Origin: Planctomycetota bacterium
GTDB lineage: Bacteria > Planctomycetota > Planctomycetia > Pirellulales > PALSA-1355
Assembly: GCA_003389325.1 (NCBI GenBank)
Contig: QQVE01000039.1
Location: 1 to 63,153, forward strand
Length of the DNA stretch: 63,153 bases
Direction of reading: 5' to 3'
Shown here: one piece after another, positions 23,966 to 35,358 of the stretch
Position numbering within the stretch: position 1 is the first letter of the stretch
Layout: every line of letters begins with the position of its first letter
Translations under genes and position numbers: made by a program
Notes under the pieces: generated by a model
What the model saw: only the letters and a program-made list of their open reading frames with translations
Told to the model about the DNA's origin: nothing
Database searches by the model: none

Positions 23966-26047
23966 ATGCGTCGATTCTTTGCTATTCCGCTTGCCCTCGC
24001 CCTGTGTTGCGCGATTACCTTAAGCGCGCAAGCCGCCGAGCTTAACCGCATCGGCATGCAGATCAACGACTTCACCCTGAAGAACCAGTTCGGCAAGGAG
24101 TACTCGCTTTCCGACTACGCCGACAAGGACGCGGTGGTCGTCGTTTTTCTGGGAACCGAGTGTCCCCTGGCCAAGCTGTACGGCAAGCGGCTGGCCGAGC
24201 TCGACAAGCAACTCGCCGAGAAGAACGTCGCGGTATTGGGCATCGTTTCCAACCGCCAGGACTCGATCGAGGAAATCGCCGCCTTCGCTCGGCGTCATGA
24301 CATCGACTTTCCGGTGCTCAAAGACCCGGGCAACGCCGTGGCCGACCAGTTCGCCGCGGCGCGCACGCCCGAGGCCTTCGTGCTCGACAAGGACGGCAAA
24401 GTGCGTTACTGGGGGCGGATCGACGATCAATATGGCTTCGCCGATAGCGTGGGCTATCAGCGCCCCGAGGCGAGTCGCCACGACCTGGTCGAAGCGGTCG
24501 ATGAACTGCTGGCCGGCAAGGAAGTGAGCGTGCCCGTGACCAAGGCGCTCGGCTGCCACATCGGCCGCGTGCGCGAGGTGAAGGAAGACGCTGAAGTCAC
24601 CTACAGCAATCAAATCGCACGCGTGTTTCAAAAACACTGCATCGAGTGCCATCGCCCGGGCCGCATTGGTCCGTTTGAAATGACCAGCTACGACGAGGTG
24701 CTCGGCTGGGGTGAAATGATTCTCGAGGTCGTCAATCAGGGTCGCATGCCTCCCTGGCACGCCGACCCGCAGCACGGCGAGTTCGCCAACGACATGAGCC
24801 TCAGCAATGAGGAAAAGGAACTGATCGCCAAGTGGGTCGAAAACGGTTGCCCCGAGGGCGATCCGGCGGACCTGCCGCAGCCCAAGGAGTTTTTCGAGGG
24901 TTGGGCGATCGGCGAGCCCGATGAAATTATCTACATGAGCGACGAAGCCGTGGAAGTGCCGGCCGAAGGCGTGGTCGACTACTACCACTTCATCGTCGAC
25001 CCGGGCTGGACCGAAGACAAGTGGATCATGGCCGCCGAGGCCAAGCCCGAGAGTCTGGAGACCGTGCATCATATTCTGGTGGTCGTGCAGCCGCCGGAAG
25101 AAGGCGAAGACCGCTTTCGTCGGGGTGGACGTAGCAATCTGGGTCCTCCGGGAGACGATGACGATGATGATCGTCGTGGTGGCCAAGGTCGCCGGCGAGG
25201 CGGACGACGCGGCGGCGAGGGCGGCATCGGCGGCGGCAACCTGATCGCCGGCTATGCCCCGGGCGCCAACCCGCTGCTAAACACCGACGGCACCGTGGCC
25301 ATGCACGTAAAGGCCGGCTCGAAGCTGATTTTCCAGTTGCACTACACGCCCAATGGCTCTCCCGCCACGGACCGCAGCTACGTCGGCTTCAAGTTCACCG
25401 ATCCCGAAAAGGTCAAGTACGTGGCCCGCAGCACGTCGGTGGTGAACACATTCTTTACCATTCCGCCGGGGGCGCACGACTATGAGGCCACGGCCAAGGC
25501 GACCTTCGAGCACGATACGCTGATTACGAACATGACGCCGCACATGCATACCCGCGGCAAGGCGTTCCGCTACGAAGCGTTGTACCCCGACGGCGAGAAG
25601 GAAGTCCTGCTCGACGTGCCGTCGTACGACTTCAACTGGCAGACGACCTACGAGCTCGAAGAGCCCAAGCTGCTGCCCAAGGGCACCACGCTGCTGTGCA
25701 CCGCGCATTGGGACAACTCGGAGGACAACCTCTCGAACCCCGATCCGTCGAAGCCGGTAAGCTGGGGCGATCAAACCTGGGAAGAAATGATGATCGGCTT
25801 CTACGTCGAGATGTTTCCCAAGGGCGAGGTGCCCGACAAGCCCTCGGGCGGCATGGGCCGACTCAAGCCCGAGCAGATCTTCGAAGCGCTCGACGCCGAC
25901 AAGGACGGCAAGCTTATCAAGGATGAGATGCCCGACCGCTTCCGCGAGCGGTTCCAGTTCATGGACCTCAATCGCGACGGCGGCGTCGACCAGGAAGAGT
26001 TGACCAAACTGCTCAAGATGTTCGGCGGGCAGCGGCGCCGCGATTAG
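23966..26047 (+). CDS. Redoxin - cytochrome c - copper monooxygenase-like - EF-hand fusion, secreted
   Basis: A 693-residue exported paralogue of the protein at 6050-7819. The order is: signal peptide (1-23); redoxin domain (about 28-185) with Cys66 in GTECPLA; conserved Cys197 (LGCHIGRV); heme site C225-IE-C228-H229; copper-monooxygenase-like part (about 345-630) with VHHILVVV, LHYTPNG and TPHMHTRGK. At the end are two EF-hand loops, DADKDGKLIKDE and DLNRDGGVDQEE (about 645-685), which should bind calcium. An insert of about 40 residues (near 385-425) is unusual: six aspartates followed by an Arg/Gly-rich run. The paralogue lacks both the insert and the EF hands. GAGGAG precedes the ATG, and a clear terminator follows. 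Confidence 0.87.
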   Translation: MRRFFAIPLALALCCAITLSAQAAELNRIGMQINDFTLKNQFGKEYSLSDYADKDAVVVVFLGTECPLAKLYGKRLAELDKQLAEKNVAVLGIVSNRQDSIEEIAAFARRHDIDFPVLKDPGNAVADQFAAARTPEAFVLDKDGKVRYWGRIDDQYGFADSVGYQRPEASRHDLVEAVDELLAGKEVSVPVTKALGCHIGRVREVKEDAEVTYSNQIARVFQKHCIECHRPGRIGPFEMTSYDEVLGWGEMILEVVNQGRMPPWHADPQHGEFANDMSLSNEEKELIAKWVENGCPEGDPADLPQPKEFFEGWAIGEPDEIIYMSDEAVEVPAEGVVDYYHFIVDPGWTEDKWIMAAEAKPESLETVHHILVVVQPPEEGEDRFRRGGRSNLGPPGDDDDDDRRGGQGRRRGGRRGGEGGIGGGNLIAGYAPGANPLLNTDGTVAMHVKAGSKLIFQLHYTPNGSPATDRSYVGFKFTDPEKVKYVARSTSVVNTFFTIPPGAHDYEATAKATFEHDTLITNMTPHMHTRGKAFRYEALYPDGEKEVLLDVPSYDFNWQTTYELEEPKLLPKGTTLLCTAHWDNSEDNLSNPDPSKPVSWGDQTWEEMMIGFYVEMFPKGEVPDKPSGGMGRLKPEQIFEALDADKDGKLIKDEMPDRFRERFQFMDLNRDGGVDQEELTKLLKMFGGQRRRD

Positions 26048-26087
26048 TCGTCGGCCTCGCAATCCTCTGACGGCTGCGAACCTATCG

Positions 26088-26122
26088 GGCCGGCGCGGAG
26101 TAGCTTCCGCGTCGGCCTTTTT
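26088..26122 (+). terminator. Rho-independent terminator after the EF-hand fusion gene
   Basis: A 12-bp stem (26088-26099 with 26106-26117, one G-U pair) with a 6-nt loop is followed by five T residues (26118-26122). It begins 40 bases after the stop codon. This is the clearest intrinsic terminator in the window. Confidence 0.85.
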
Positions 26123-26445
26123 GTTGCGCGCGAAGCTCTCCTGCTCTGAAGTCGTTCCCGCCAACCAACGGAGCACCCATCGACGACGCGCGAAGACGAC
26201 CGGCCCGCTGCGAGGACGAGCTGAGGGTGAAATCATCAGAGCAAAAGATCAGGTGATCAGGCGAACTACCGGCTCATGACGGTCTCTCGCAGGGACACGT
26301 ATTCGCCGCGAGCGTGGCCCGCTACGAATGCGCGGTTTTTACGTCCGCGGCGAAGCGCGGTATCCTATGGGCTACACTTCAGGAGGTTTTCGTGGCCCGG
26401 CTCGCTCCGGCGCCATTTGTGCGAGCGCTATAGGAGGGATATGCG
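26123..26445. other. Intergenic region between the terminator and gnd
   Basis: No gene or RNA is recognisable. There is a short partial direct repeat (ATCAGGTG/ATCAGGCG near 26250). A weak -10-like TATCCT at about 26350 could serve the gnd cluster, but no convincing -35 accompanies it. Confidence 0.4.
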
Positions 26446-27459
26446 ATGCAACTTGGAATGGTCGGACTGGGCCGCATGGGTGCAAACATGGTGCGGCGGC
26501 TGATGAAGGACGGCCACGAGTGCGTCGTCTACGACCTGCACGCCGACGCGGTGAAGGAACTGGCCGGCGAGGGGGCCACGCCGAGCAGCTCGGTCGAGGA
26601 TTTCGTCTCGAAGCTCGAGAAGCCCCGCCCGGTGTGGCTGATGGTGCCTGCCGGCGTGGTCGACAAGACCATCGCCAGCTTTGTCGATCACCTGGACGCC
26701 GACGACATCCTGATCGACGGCGGTAACTCGTACTACATCGACGATTTGCGGCGGGCCGCGGAGCTGCGCGAAAAGAAGATCCACTACGTCGACGTGGGCG
26801 TCAGCGGCGGCGTGTGGGGACTGGAACGCGGCTACTGCCAGATGATCGGCGGCGAAGACCACGTCGTGAAGCGTCTCGATCCGATCTTCGCCACGCTGGC
26901 TCCCGGCGTCGACGAGGCTCCCCGCACCCCGGGCCGCGAAAAACTCGGCGGCACGGCCGAGCACGGCTACCTGCACTGCGGGCCCAACGGCGCCGGCCAC
27001 TTCGTCAAGATGGTCCACAACGGCATCGAGTACGGCGTGATGGCCGCCTATGCCGAGGGTCTCAACGTGCTCAGCCAGGCCAACATCGGCAAGCATCGCG
27101 AAGCGGTCGATGCCGAGACCACGCCACTGCGCCGTCCCGAGGAGTATGAGTACGATATCAACCTCCGCGACGTGGCCGAGGTCTGGCGGCGCGGCAGCGT
27201 CATCGGCTCGTGGCTGCTGGACCTGACGGCCGCCGCGCTGTTGAAGGATCCCGAGATGAAGAACTTCGCCGGCCGCGTCTCCGACTCGGGCGAAGGCCGC
27301 TGGACGATCAAGGCCGCCATCGACGAGGCCGTGCCGGTGCCCGTGCTGACCACGGCGCTCTACGAGCGGTTCGCCTCCCGCGGCGAGGCCGACTTTGCCG
27401 ACAAGCTGATGTCGGCCATGCGGTTCGAGTTTGGCGGCCACCTGGAGAAGAAAGGCTGA
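26446..27459 (+). CDS. gnd: 6-phosphogluconate dehydrogenase (decarboxylating), short type
   Basis: A 337-residue cytoplasmic enzyme that oxidises and decarboxylates 6-phosphogluconate to ribulose 5-phosphate. The N-terminal Rossmann domain has [12 protein letters not shown]. The substrate-binding core has [25 protein letters not shown] and [19 protein letters not shown], the last carrying the catalytic lysine-asparagine pair. At 337 residues it is the short form (about 300-340), not the 470-residue form of enterobacteria. GGAGG with good spacing precedes the ATG. It is the first gene of a run of eight same-strand sugar-phosphate genes; zwf starts 89 bp downstream. Confidence 0.95.
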   Translation: MQLGMVGLGRMGANMVRRLMKDGHECVVYDLHADAVKELAGEGATPSSSVEDFVSKLEKPRPVWLMVPAGVVDKTIASFVDHLDADDILIDGGNSYYIDDLRRAAELREKKIHYVDVGVSGGVWGLERGYCQMIGGEDHVVKRLDPIFATLAPGVDEAPRTPGREKLGGTAEHGYLHCGPNGAGHFVKMVHNGIEYGVMAAYAEGLNVLSQANIGKHREAVDAETTPLRRPEEYEYDINLRDVAEVWRRGSVIGSWLLDLTAAALLKDPEMKNFAGRVSDSGEGRWTIKAAIDEAVPVPVLTTALYERFASRGEADFADKLMSAMRFEFGGHLEKKG

Positions 27460-27548
27460 GGCACCACGCGCGCGGTCGATCTCCCGGCACACAAAATCGA
27501 CCGCCTCTCTAGCAAAGCGGCGCTTCATCTTTCGATAAGGAGAGCTCG

Positions 27549-28916
27549 ATGTCGGCTACGCATTCGGATGCCTTTGTCTTCTTCGGCGCCACAGGCGACC
27601 TGGCCTACAAGAAGATCTTTCCGGCCTTGCAGGCGATGATCAAGCACGGGCATCTCGACGTGCCCGTGATCGGCGTGGCCAAGAGCGACTGGACGGTCGA
27701 AGACTTGAAGAAGCGGGCCCGCGACAGTCTCACCGCACACGGACCCGGCGTCGACAAGGGCGCGTTCGACAAGCTCTGCTCGCTGCTGAAGTACGTCGAC
27801 GGCGACTACAAGGACCCCGGCACGTTCCAGACGCTGCGCAAGCTGCTGGGCGATGCCAAGCACCCGGCCCACTACCTGGCGATTCCGCCGGGGATGTTTC
27901 CCGTCGTGGTGGAACAGCTCGGCAAGTCGGGCTGTGCCAACGGCGCCCGGGTGATCGTCGAAAAGCCCTTTGGCCGCGACCTGGCCAGCGCCCAGGCGCT
28001 GAACAAAGTGCTGATGAGTAACTTCGACGAAGGCTCGATCTACCGCATCGATCACTTCCTGGGCAAGGAGCCGGTGCAGAACCTGCTGTACTTCCGGTTT
28101 GCCAACGCCTTTCTGGAGCCGGTGTGGAACAACCACTACGTGCGCAGCATCCAGATTACGATGGCCGAATCGTTCGGCGTGCAGGGTCGCGGCGCGTTCT
28201 ACGAGGAAGCCGGCACGATTCGCGACGTCGTGCAGAACCACCTGTTGCAGGTGCTGGCCGTGCTGACGATGGAGCCGCCCTCGTCGCTCGACAGCGAGTC
28301 GATTCGCAATGAGAAGGTGAAGATCTTCAAGGCCATTCCGCCGCTGGAACCCGCGAATGTCGTGCGCGGTCAATTCCGCGGCTACCGCGAGGAGAAAGGC
28401 GTGGCGGCCGACTCGCAAGTCGAAACGTTCGTCGCGCTGCGGCTGCACATCGACTCGTGGCGCTGGAAGGGCGTGCCGGTGTACATTCGCGCCGGCAAGT
28501 GCCTGCCGATGACCAGCACTGAAGTGTACGTCGAGCTTGACGCCCCGCCGGCCGCGTACGACGACCAGTGCACGCCCAACTACTGGCGATTCCGCGTCAA
28601 CCCCGACATGGCCATTGCGCTGGGCACGATGATCAAAAAACCCGGCGAGAAGTACAACGGCGAAGAAGTGGAACTCACGCTCAGCCAGTACGCCGACGGC
28701 GACCCCATGGCCGCCTACGAGCGCTTGCTCTCCGACGCTATGCAGGGCGACTCGACGCTGTTTGCTCGCGAGGACTCGGTGGAAGCCGCCTGGCGGATCG
28801 TGGAGCCGGTGCTGGGCGACGTCGTGCCGGTGGAGAGCTACGAGCCGAACACCTGGGGCCCGCAGTCCGACGCGGTCACGCCGCCCTGCGGCTGGCACGT
28901 TCCCGCCAGCAGTTAG
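27549..28916 (+). CDS. zwf: Glucose-6-phosphate 1-dehydrogenase
   Basis: A 455-residue enzyme that oxidises glucose 6-phosphate to 6-phosphogluconolactone, feeding the oxidative pentose phosphate route. The cofactor loop is [17 protein letters not shown]. The active-site signature is [13 protein letters not shown], with an EKPFGRDL segment before it; [13 protein letters not shown] follows. The C-terminal half is complete, so the gene looks intact, although somewhat shorter than the common 480-510 residues. AAGGAG precedes the ATG. The product's lactonase (pgl) is not encoded in this cluster. Both neighbours (gnd before, rpiA after) belong to the same pathway. Confidence 0.95.
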   Translation: MSATHSDAFVFFGATGDLAYKKIFPALQAMIKHGHLDVPVIGVAKSDWTVEDLKKRARDSLTAHGPGVDKGAFDKLCSLLKYVDGDYKDPGTFQTLRKLLGDAKHPAHYLAIPPGMFPVVVEQLGKSGCANGARVIVEKPFGRDLASAQALNKVLMSNFDEGSIYRIDHFLGKEPVQNLLYFRFANAFLEPVWNNHYVRSIQITMAESFGVQGRGAFYEEAGTIRDVVQNHLLQVLAVLTMEPPSSLDSESIRNEKVKIFKAIPPLEPANVVRGQFRGYREEKGVAADSQVETFVALRLHIDSWRWKGVPVYIRAGKCLPMTSTEVYVELDAPPAAYDDQCTPNYWRFRVNPDMAIALGTMIKKPGEKYNGEEVELTLSQYADGDPMAAYERLLSDAMQGDSTLFAREDSVEAAWRIVEPVLGDVVPVESYEPNTWGPQSDAVTPPCGWHVPASS

Positions 28917-28991
28917 TTCGACGCGGCCGGGCCGGGCGCGTACATTAGAGCGGACTGTCGTCGCTCTCTTCTTTAACAACAGCGGCTTCCC

Positions 28992-30680
28992 ATGCGAAAC
29001 TTGCTCGCCGTACTGCTCGCGCTTTGTACGCTGACTTCTATCGCCCTCCCTGTCGTTGGCGAGGATCTTCGCCAGCCGGTCGGCCAAGAAGTGCTCGCGT
29101 TCTTGAAGTCCACAAGAACCGGGCATGCGCTCGACGACTCCGGTCGACTTACACGATTGCGGATTGAGCAGCGCAAAGACGAAGTTCTCGAGAAGGTTGC
29201 TTCCTATGGTGTCGAGTCGATTGTTATTGTTGGGGAGTCGAGCGACGCAAGTGAGGTGGGCCTGAATCTGCTACCGAACGTTGCAGGACTCAAGTCGCTC
29301 AGTTTATCCAACCTTTCCTTCAAGAACTTCGTGTCCGTCGTCGCGCGCCTCACGTCTCTTGAGCACCTGGAGTTGCACGACGTTCCCATTGGCGACGAGG
29401 GACTCCGGATGATCGGGAAGCTGCGAAAACTTCGATCCCTCAAAGCGAGCCGCATTCGGATGTCGACAAGCGGCGCAGAAGGACTCGGAGATATGCAACA
29501 ACTCAAGGCGCTCGGCATCGATCCGCCCGGATTTACACCCGCAGCTATCCAACGAATCGCCGGCTTGACAAATCTGGAAGCATTGACGTTGGACAACTCC
29601 GGTGCGACCGACAAGGACCTGGAGGTCCTCAACGGGCATCCAACGCTGGCTTTGGTCTCGCTTGAGAATACGCGCGCTACACCGGCGGGGGCCGGAGAAC
29701 TGAAGGATAGCCTGACGTCGCCGAACGCCTACGTCGTCGGAACTTCCGACCCGAAGTTGCTCGAATTCCTGGATGCGCGAAACGTCGAGCACGCCGAGGA
29801 TAACCAGGGCCGCGTTCGATCGCTCACGATCGGCCCAGGCACAGACGTCGTCGCCGTACTTGAGCGCGTACGGCCGATCGACGCCTTGGCTGAATTCAAT
29901 TGCCCGCGCCTTACCGCATCCGGAATGAAACTGCTACCAAAGGCGAGCAACCTGGAAAGCGTTTCACTCTGGGATTGTGACGCCGCTCAGCTTCCTGCTG
30001 AATCGTTTGTACACCTGGCTGCACTGCCCAAGCTGAGATCCCTCAGAATCTGGTACCCGGGCGATGTCGAGGAAGTGTTAGGAGGTCTACGCGATGCCAA
30101 CAGCCTGCGGAGCGTGACCATCGACACGCCTCGCTTGACGGCGCGCGGCGTTGCATACCTCGCGGAATTCCCCGCGCTTACCTGGCTCGATCTCCAGAAC
30201 GTGCAAATAACCCCCGGCGGCGCCAAAGCGCTGGGCAAACTCAGGAACCTCAAGCAATTGGGGGTCTGGGACTCACAGCTCGGCGACGAGGGCCTGGCCG
30301 CGATCGGGACGCTGCAGGGCTTAAAAACCCTGGATTTGATGGGAACCGCGGCGACGCCCCAGGGGCTAGCATCACTGCATGGCCTGTCCAAATTGCAAGA
30401 GTTTCGTCTGGCCCACACGATGCCCTCCGAGGCAACCTTCCGGTGGCTGGTCAGTCTGCAGGATCTGAAACTGCTGCTCCTTGAGAAAATGCCCCTGACG
30501 GACCGGGATCTGGAATACTTCCACGGACATCCTCGCCTCGGGATCGTCATCCTGGACAACACAAGAGTCAGCGAGTCGGGCGCCACGGCTTTAAAAGAGA
30601 GCCTGACTTCCGATGCCGAGGTCACGCTACTTGAGGACGAATCTTACACGACGCAACCCGATGACTCCCCGCCGCAATGA
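28992..30680 (+). CDS. Secreted leucine-rich-repeat protein made of two duplicated halves
   Basis: A 562-residue exported protein of unknown role. Residues 1-24 are a signal peptide. The rest is leucine-rich repeats of the planctomycete type (LTSLEHLELHDVPIGDEGLRMIGKL; LKQLGVWDSQLGDEGLAAIGTL). It is an internal duplication. The half at about 30-240 and the half at about 255-548 each start with a FL...D..GR motif and end with a matching block (GHPTLALVSLENTRA...LKDSLTS and GHPRLGIVILDNTRV...LKESLTS). Codon use looks less GC-biased than in the flanking genes, which may mean a different origin. Its stop overlaps the rpiA start by 4 bases, so the two are co-translated. Such repeats usually bind proteins. 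Confidence 0.8.
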   Translation: MRNLLAVLLALCTLTSIALPVVGEDLRQPVGQEVLAFLKSTRTGHALDDSGRLTRLRIEQRKDEVLEKVASYGVESIVIVGESSDASEVGLNLLPNVAGLKSLSLSNLSFKNFVSVVARLTSLEHLELHDVPIGDEGLRMIGKLRKLRSLKASRIRMSTSGAEGLGDMQQLKALGIDPPGFTPAAIQRIAGLTNLEALTLDNSGATDKDLEVLNGHPTLALVSLENTRATPAGAGELKDSLTSPNAYVVGTSDPKLLEFLDARNVEHAEDNQGRVRSLTIGPGTDVVAVLERVRPIDALAEFNCPRLTASGMKLLPKASNLESVSLWDCDAAQLPAESFVHLAALPKLRSLRIWYPGDVEEVLGGLRDANSLRSVTIDTPRLTARGVAYLAEFPALTWLDLQNVQITPGGAKALGKLRNLKQLGVWDSQLGDEGLAAIGTLQGLKTLDLMGTAATPQGLASLHGLSKLQEFRLAHTMPSEATFRWLVSLQDLKLLLLEKMPLTDRDLEYFHGHPRLGIVILDNTRVSESGATALKESLTSDAEVTLLEDESYTTQPDDSPPQ

Positions 30681-31360
30681 CCACCGACCCTAGCGAACTG
30701 CGGATCATCGCCGAGGAGGCGCTCGAGCTTGTGCCCGAGGGGGGCACGCTGGGGCTGGGTACGGGGCATGCGGCCAGCGCGTTTCTACGCGCCCTGGGCG
30801 AGAAGGTGCAGGCCGGGCTTCAGGTGCGCGGCGTGCCCACTTCGCGCGATAGTGCGGATTTGGCGGCCAAGCTCGGCATCCCGCTCACCACGCTCGACGA
30901 GTGCCCGCAGTTGGACGTCGATTTCGACGGGGCCGACGAGGTGGATCCCGACAATAACCTGATCAAGGGCTACGGCGGGGCCTTGGTGCGCGAAAAGATC
31001 GTGGCCGCCGCGTCCAAAAAACTGGTGATTCTGGTAGGACCGGAAAAAATCGTCCCGCGGCTCGGATCGCGCGGTAAGCTTCCCGTGGAGGTCGTGCCCT
31101 TCGCCCTGAGCCCCTGCAGTCGGGCTTTGCAGGCCCTGGCGTGCGAGCCTCACCTGCGTCGCGACGGCAGCCAGCCGCACGTGACCGACAACGGCAACTA
31201 CATCCTCGACTGCGACGTCACACCGATCGAAGATCCCACCCGGCTCGAAGCCGCTATCCGCGCCATCCCCGGCGTGGTCGGAACCGGATTGTTCCTCAAA
31301 ATGAACCCCACCGTGCTGATCGGACTCGGCCAACGGGTCGAAGTGCGGGAAGCGAAATAG
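30677..31360 (+). CDS. rpiA: Ribose-5-phosphate isomerase A
   Basis: A 227-residue enzyme that interconverts ribulose 5-phosphate and ribose 5-phosphate in the pentose phosphate pathway. Recognisable segments are the phosphate loop GLGTGHAASAFL, the active-site block FDGADEVDPDNNLIKGYGGALVREKIVA with catalytic Asp, Glu and Lys, and the KLPVEVVPFA-like segment. Length and order match RpiA. The ATGA overlap with the leucine-rich-repeat gene shows translational coupling. The histidine phosphatase starts 28 bp downstream. Confidence 0.95.
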   Translation: MTTDPSELRIIAEEALELVPEGGTLGLGTGHAASAFLRALGEKVQAGLQVRGVPTSRDSADLAAKLGIPLTTLDECPQLDVDFDGADEVDPDNNLIKGYGGALVREKIVAAASKKLVILVGPEKIVPRLGSRGKLPVEVVPFALSPCSRALQALACEPHLRRDGSQPHVTDNGNYILDCDVTPIEDPTRLEAAIRAIPGVVGTGLFLKMNPTVLIGLGQRVEVREAK

Positions 31361-31388
31361 CACGCCAACCCACTCGCAGGTAACACAC

Positions 31389-31985
31389 GTGAGCGCGAAA
31401 TGGCCCCGCACATTCATGGCGCGGCACGGCGAAACGGCCTGGACCATTAGCGGCCAGCACACGGGGGGCACCGATCTGCCGCTCACCGAACGCGGCGAGC
31501 AGAATGCCCGCGAACTGGGCAAGCTGATCGGCGACGAGAAGTTCGCCCGGGTGTTCGTGAGCCCGCTCGAGCGCACGCGGCGCACCTGCCAATTGGCCGG
31601 TTACGGCGAGGCGGCCGAAATCATGGACGATTTGCTCGAGTGGGATTACGGCGAGTACGAGGGAAAGAAGACCGTCGACATTCGCCAGGAGCGGCCCGAC
31701 TGGCAACTGTTTCGCGACGGTTGTCCGGGAGGCGAATCGCCCGCCGACGTGGCCGCGCGGGCCGACCGCGCGATCGAGCGGATTCGGGCGGTCGACGCCG
31801 ACGTGCTGGTGTTTTCCAGCGGGCACTTTTTCCGCGTCTTCGCCGCTCGCTGGCTGGGATTGGAGCCGGCGGCGGGGCGCTACTTCCTGCTCAGCACGGC
31901 CACGCTCAGCATCGTCGGCTACGAACACAACCCCAGCGAGCCGGTCCTGCGCCTGTGGAACGACGATCGTCACGTCGTCGCCTGA
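31389..31985 (+). CDS. Histidine phosphatase family protein (phosphoglycerate-mutase-like)
   Basis: A 198-residue phosphatase. The phosphohistidine motif is ARHGETAW near the N-terminus, and the second histidine of the fold is in SSGHFFRV. An acidic LLEWDYGEYEG segment, typical of broad-specificity or fructose-2,6-bisphosphatase-like members, lies in between. In this cluster it may dephosphorylate a sugar phosphate or phosphoglycerate; the exact substrate is inference. Translation probably starts at the GTG at 31389, which begins the family motif region; no strong ribosome binding site is seen. The downstream ROK kinase begins 35 bp later. Confidence 0.88.
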   Translation: MSAKWPRTFMARHGETAWTISGQHTGGTDLPLTERGEQNARELGKLIGDEKFARVFVSPLERTRRTCQLAGYGEAAEIMDDLLEWDYGEYEGKKTVDIRQERPDWQLFRDGCPGGESPADVAARADRAIERIRAVDADVLVFSSGHFFRVFAARWLGLEPAAGRYFLLSTATLSIVGYEHNPSEPVLRLWNDDRHVVA

Positions 31986-32020
31986 GAGACCGACATCGCC
32001 AACCGAATGAGGTGCCCGAC

Positions 32021-32707
32021 ATGAATATCCTTGTCGTCGACGTCGGCGGGACGAACGTCAAATTCATTGCCACCGGCCACAGCGAGAAGCGCAGATTCGA
32101 ATCGGGCCCCGAATTGACGCCCCAGCAGATGGTCGAGGGGGTGAAGCAGGGAGCCGAAGACTGGAAGTACGACGTGGTGAGCGTCGGCTTCCCCGGCCCC
32201 GTGCTGCACTGCAAGCCGCTGGCCGAGCCGCACAACCTGGGAGAAGGCTGGGTGGGCTTTGACTTCCAGAAGGCCTTCGACCGGCCCGTGAAACTGATGA
32301 ACGATGCGGCCATGCAGGCCCTGGGCAGCTACGAGGGAGGCAAGATGCTGTTCCTCGGCCTCGGCACCGGGCTGGGTAGCGCCATGATCGTCGACGGCGC
32401 AATCGAGCCGATGGAAATTGGACATCTGCCCTACCGCAAACGCACCTTCGAAGACTATGTCGGCGAACGCGGCCTCAAGCGGGTGGGCAAGAAAAAGTGG
32501 CGCCACTACGTCGAGGACGTCGTCGAACGACTTACCGCCGCGCTCGAGCCCGACTACATCGTGCTGGGCGGCGGCAACGTGAAGAAACTGAAACAGCTGC
32601 CGCCGAAGTGCCGCGAGGGCGACAACGCCAATGCCTTCAAGGGCGGCTTCCGTATGTGGCACGACACCAGCGACGCCCAGCCCGCCACCGCGGCCGAGTC
32701 GCGGTAG
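32021..32707 (+). CDS. ROK-family sugar kinase, probable (polyphosphate-type) glucokinase
   Basis: A 228-residue kinase that would phosphorylate glucose to glucose 6-phosphate. The phosphate-binding loop is DVGGTNVKF, the substrate part has VGFPGPV, the second phosphate motif is GLGTGLGSAMIVDG, and EIGHLP follows. The C-terminal blocks (EDYVGERGLKRVGKKKW; DYIVLGGGNVKKLKQLP) resemble the polyphosphate glucokinase subgroup. ROK hallmark cysteines of the zinc site are not visible, as is usual for that subgroup. Whether it uses ATP or polyphosphate cannot be told from sequence. The ATG at 32021 begins exactly at the conserved motif; the longer frame to the left is spurious. It sits directly before pgi. 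Confidence 0.85.
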   Translation: MNILVVDVGGTNVKFIATGHSEKRRFESGPELTPQQMVEGVKQGAEDWKYDVVSVGFPGPVLHCKPLAEPHNLGEGWVGFDFQKAFDRPVKLMNDAAMQALGSYEGGKMLFLGLGTGLGSAMIVDGAIEPMEIGHLPYRKRTFEDYVGERGLKRVGKKKWRHYVEDVVERLTAALEPDYIVLGGGNVKKLKQLPPKCREGDNANAFKGGFRMWHDTSDAQPATAAESR

Positions 32708-32749
32708 GAAACAGCAGAAGCACAAGCGAAAGCGCGAAAGGAGCAAGCG

Positions 32750-34390
<1,641 letters not shown>

Positions 34391-34393
34391 GCC

Positions 34394-35335
34394 ATGAAAC
34401 TCGGTTACTCCAAACCGCTCTATATCCTGCCCTTCGACCACCGCCACTCGTACGGCGCCGAGGTGTTCGGCTTTCACGAGCCGATGTCCCCGGAACAAAC
34501 CGCCGTGGTGGCCGAAAGCAAGCAGGTGATTTACGAGGGCTACAAGCTGGCCGTGTCGCAGGGAGCGCCGGTCGACAAGTCGGGTATTCTGGTCGACGAG
34601 GAGTTCGGCGCCGCGGTGTTGCGCGATGCCCGGCAGCAGGGCTACATCGTGGCGATGCCCACCGAGAAGAGCGGGCAGCACGAGTTCGACTTCGAATACG
34701 GCGACCAGTTCGGCGCGCACGTCGACGAGTTTGATCCGACCTTCACCAAAGTGCTGGTCCGCTACAACCCGGCTTCGGACAAAGAGCTCAACGCGCGGCA
34801 GCTCGAGCGGCTGAAGCGGCTTTCCGACTACCTGCACGAGCGCGGCCGGCTGTACATGTTCGAGATGCTGGTGCCGGCCGAGCCAGATCAATTGGAAGCC
34901 TGCGGCGGCCAGAAGCAGTACGACGACCAGGTCCGCCCCGGGCTGATGGTGCAGGCGATTCGCGAGATTCAAGACGCCGGCGTCGAGCCCGACGTCTGGA
35001 AGATCGAGGGCCTCGATCGCCGCGAGGACTGCGTGAACATCGTCGAGGCGGCTCGCCGCGGCGGACGCGAGCACGTGGGCTGCATCGTGCTGGGCCGGGG
35101 CGAATCGGAACAGAAGGTCGTCGAGTGGCTGCAAACCGCGGCCGACGTGCCGGGCTTCATCGGCTTTGCCGTGGGGCGCTCGACGTTCCTGCAGACGATC
35201 GTCGACTTTCGCGCCGGCAAGCTCGACAAGGAAGCCAGCGCCCGGCAGATTGCCGAGCGATTTCTGAACTGGATCGAAATCTTCGAGACGGCCCGCGACA
35301 AGCAATTGATCGCCGGCGGCTCGCGAGGCGCCTAA
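34394..35335 (+). CDS. DUF2090 (IolC C-terminal-like) putative aldolase
   Basis: A 313-residue cytoplasmic protein matching the DUF2090 domain, which is found fused to IolC sugar kinases in myo-inositol catabolism and has a TIM-barrel, aldolase-like fold. It begins LYILPFDHRHSYG and has the KSGILVDEEFG, VEPDVWKIEGLD, GCIVLGRGES and GFAVGRSTF segments, with the conserved lysine in WKIEG as a Schiff-base candidate. It is the last gene of the sugar-phosphate cluster, 3 bases after pgi. An aldol cleavage of a sugar phosphate is plausible, but I cannot name the substrate. GAAGGAG precedes the ATG. Confidence 0.82.
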   Translation: MKLGYSKPLYILPFDHRHSYGAEVFGFHEPMSPEQTAVVAESKQVIYEGYKLAVSQGAPVDKSGILVDEEFGAAVLRDARQQGYIVAMPTEKSGQHEFDFEYGDQFGAHVDEFDPTFTKVLVRYNPASDKELNARQLERLKRLSDYLHERGRLYMFEMLVPAEPDQLEACGGQKQYDDQVRPGLMVQAIREIQDAGVEPDVWKIEGLDRREDCVNIVEAARRGGREHVGCIVLGRGESEQKVVEWLQTAADVPGFIGFAVGRSTFLQTIVDFRAGKLDKEASARQIAERFLNWIEIFETARDKQLIAGGSRGA

Positions 35336-35358
35336 TTCGCGGCCAAGACAAGCGTTCT

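Noticed and set aside
31389..31985. Histidine phosphatase as the missing 6-phosphogluconolactonase
   Set aside because: It has the RHGE motif of a phosphatase/mutase and none of the lactonase features.
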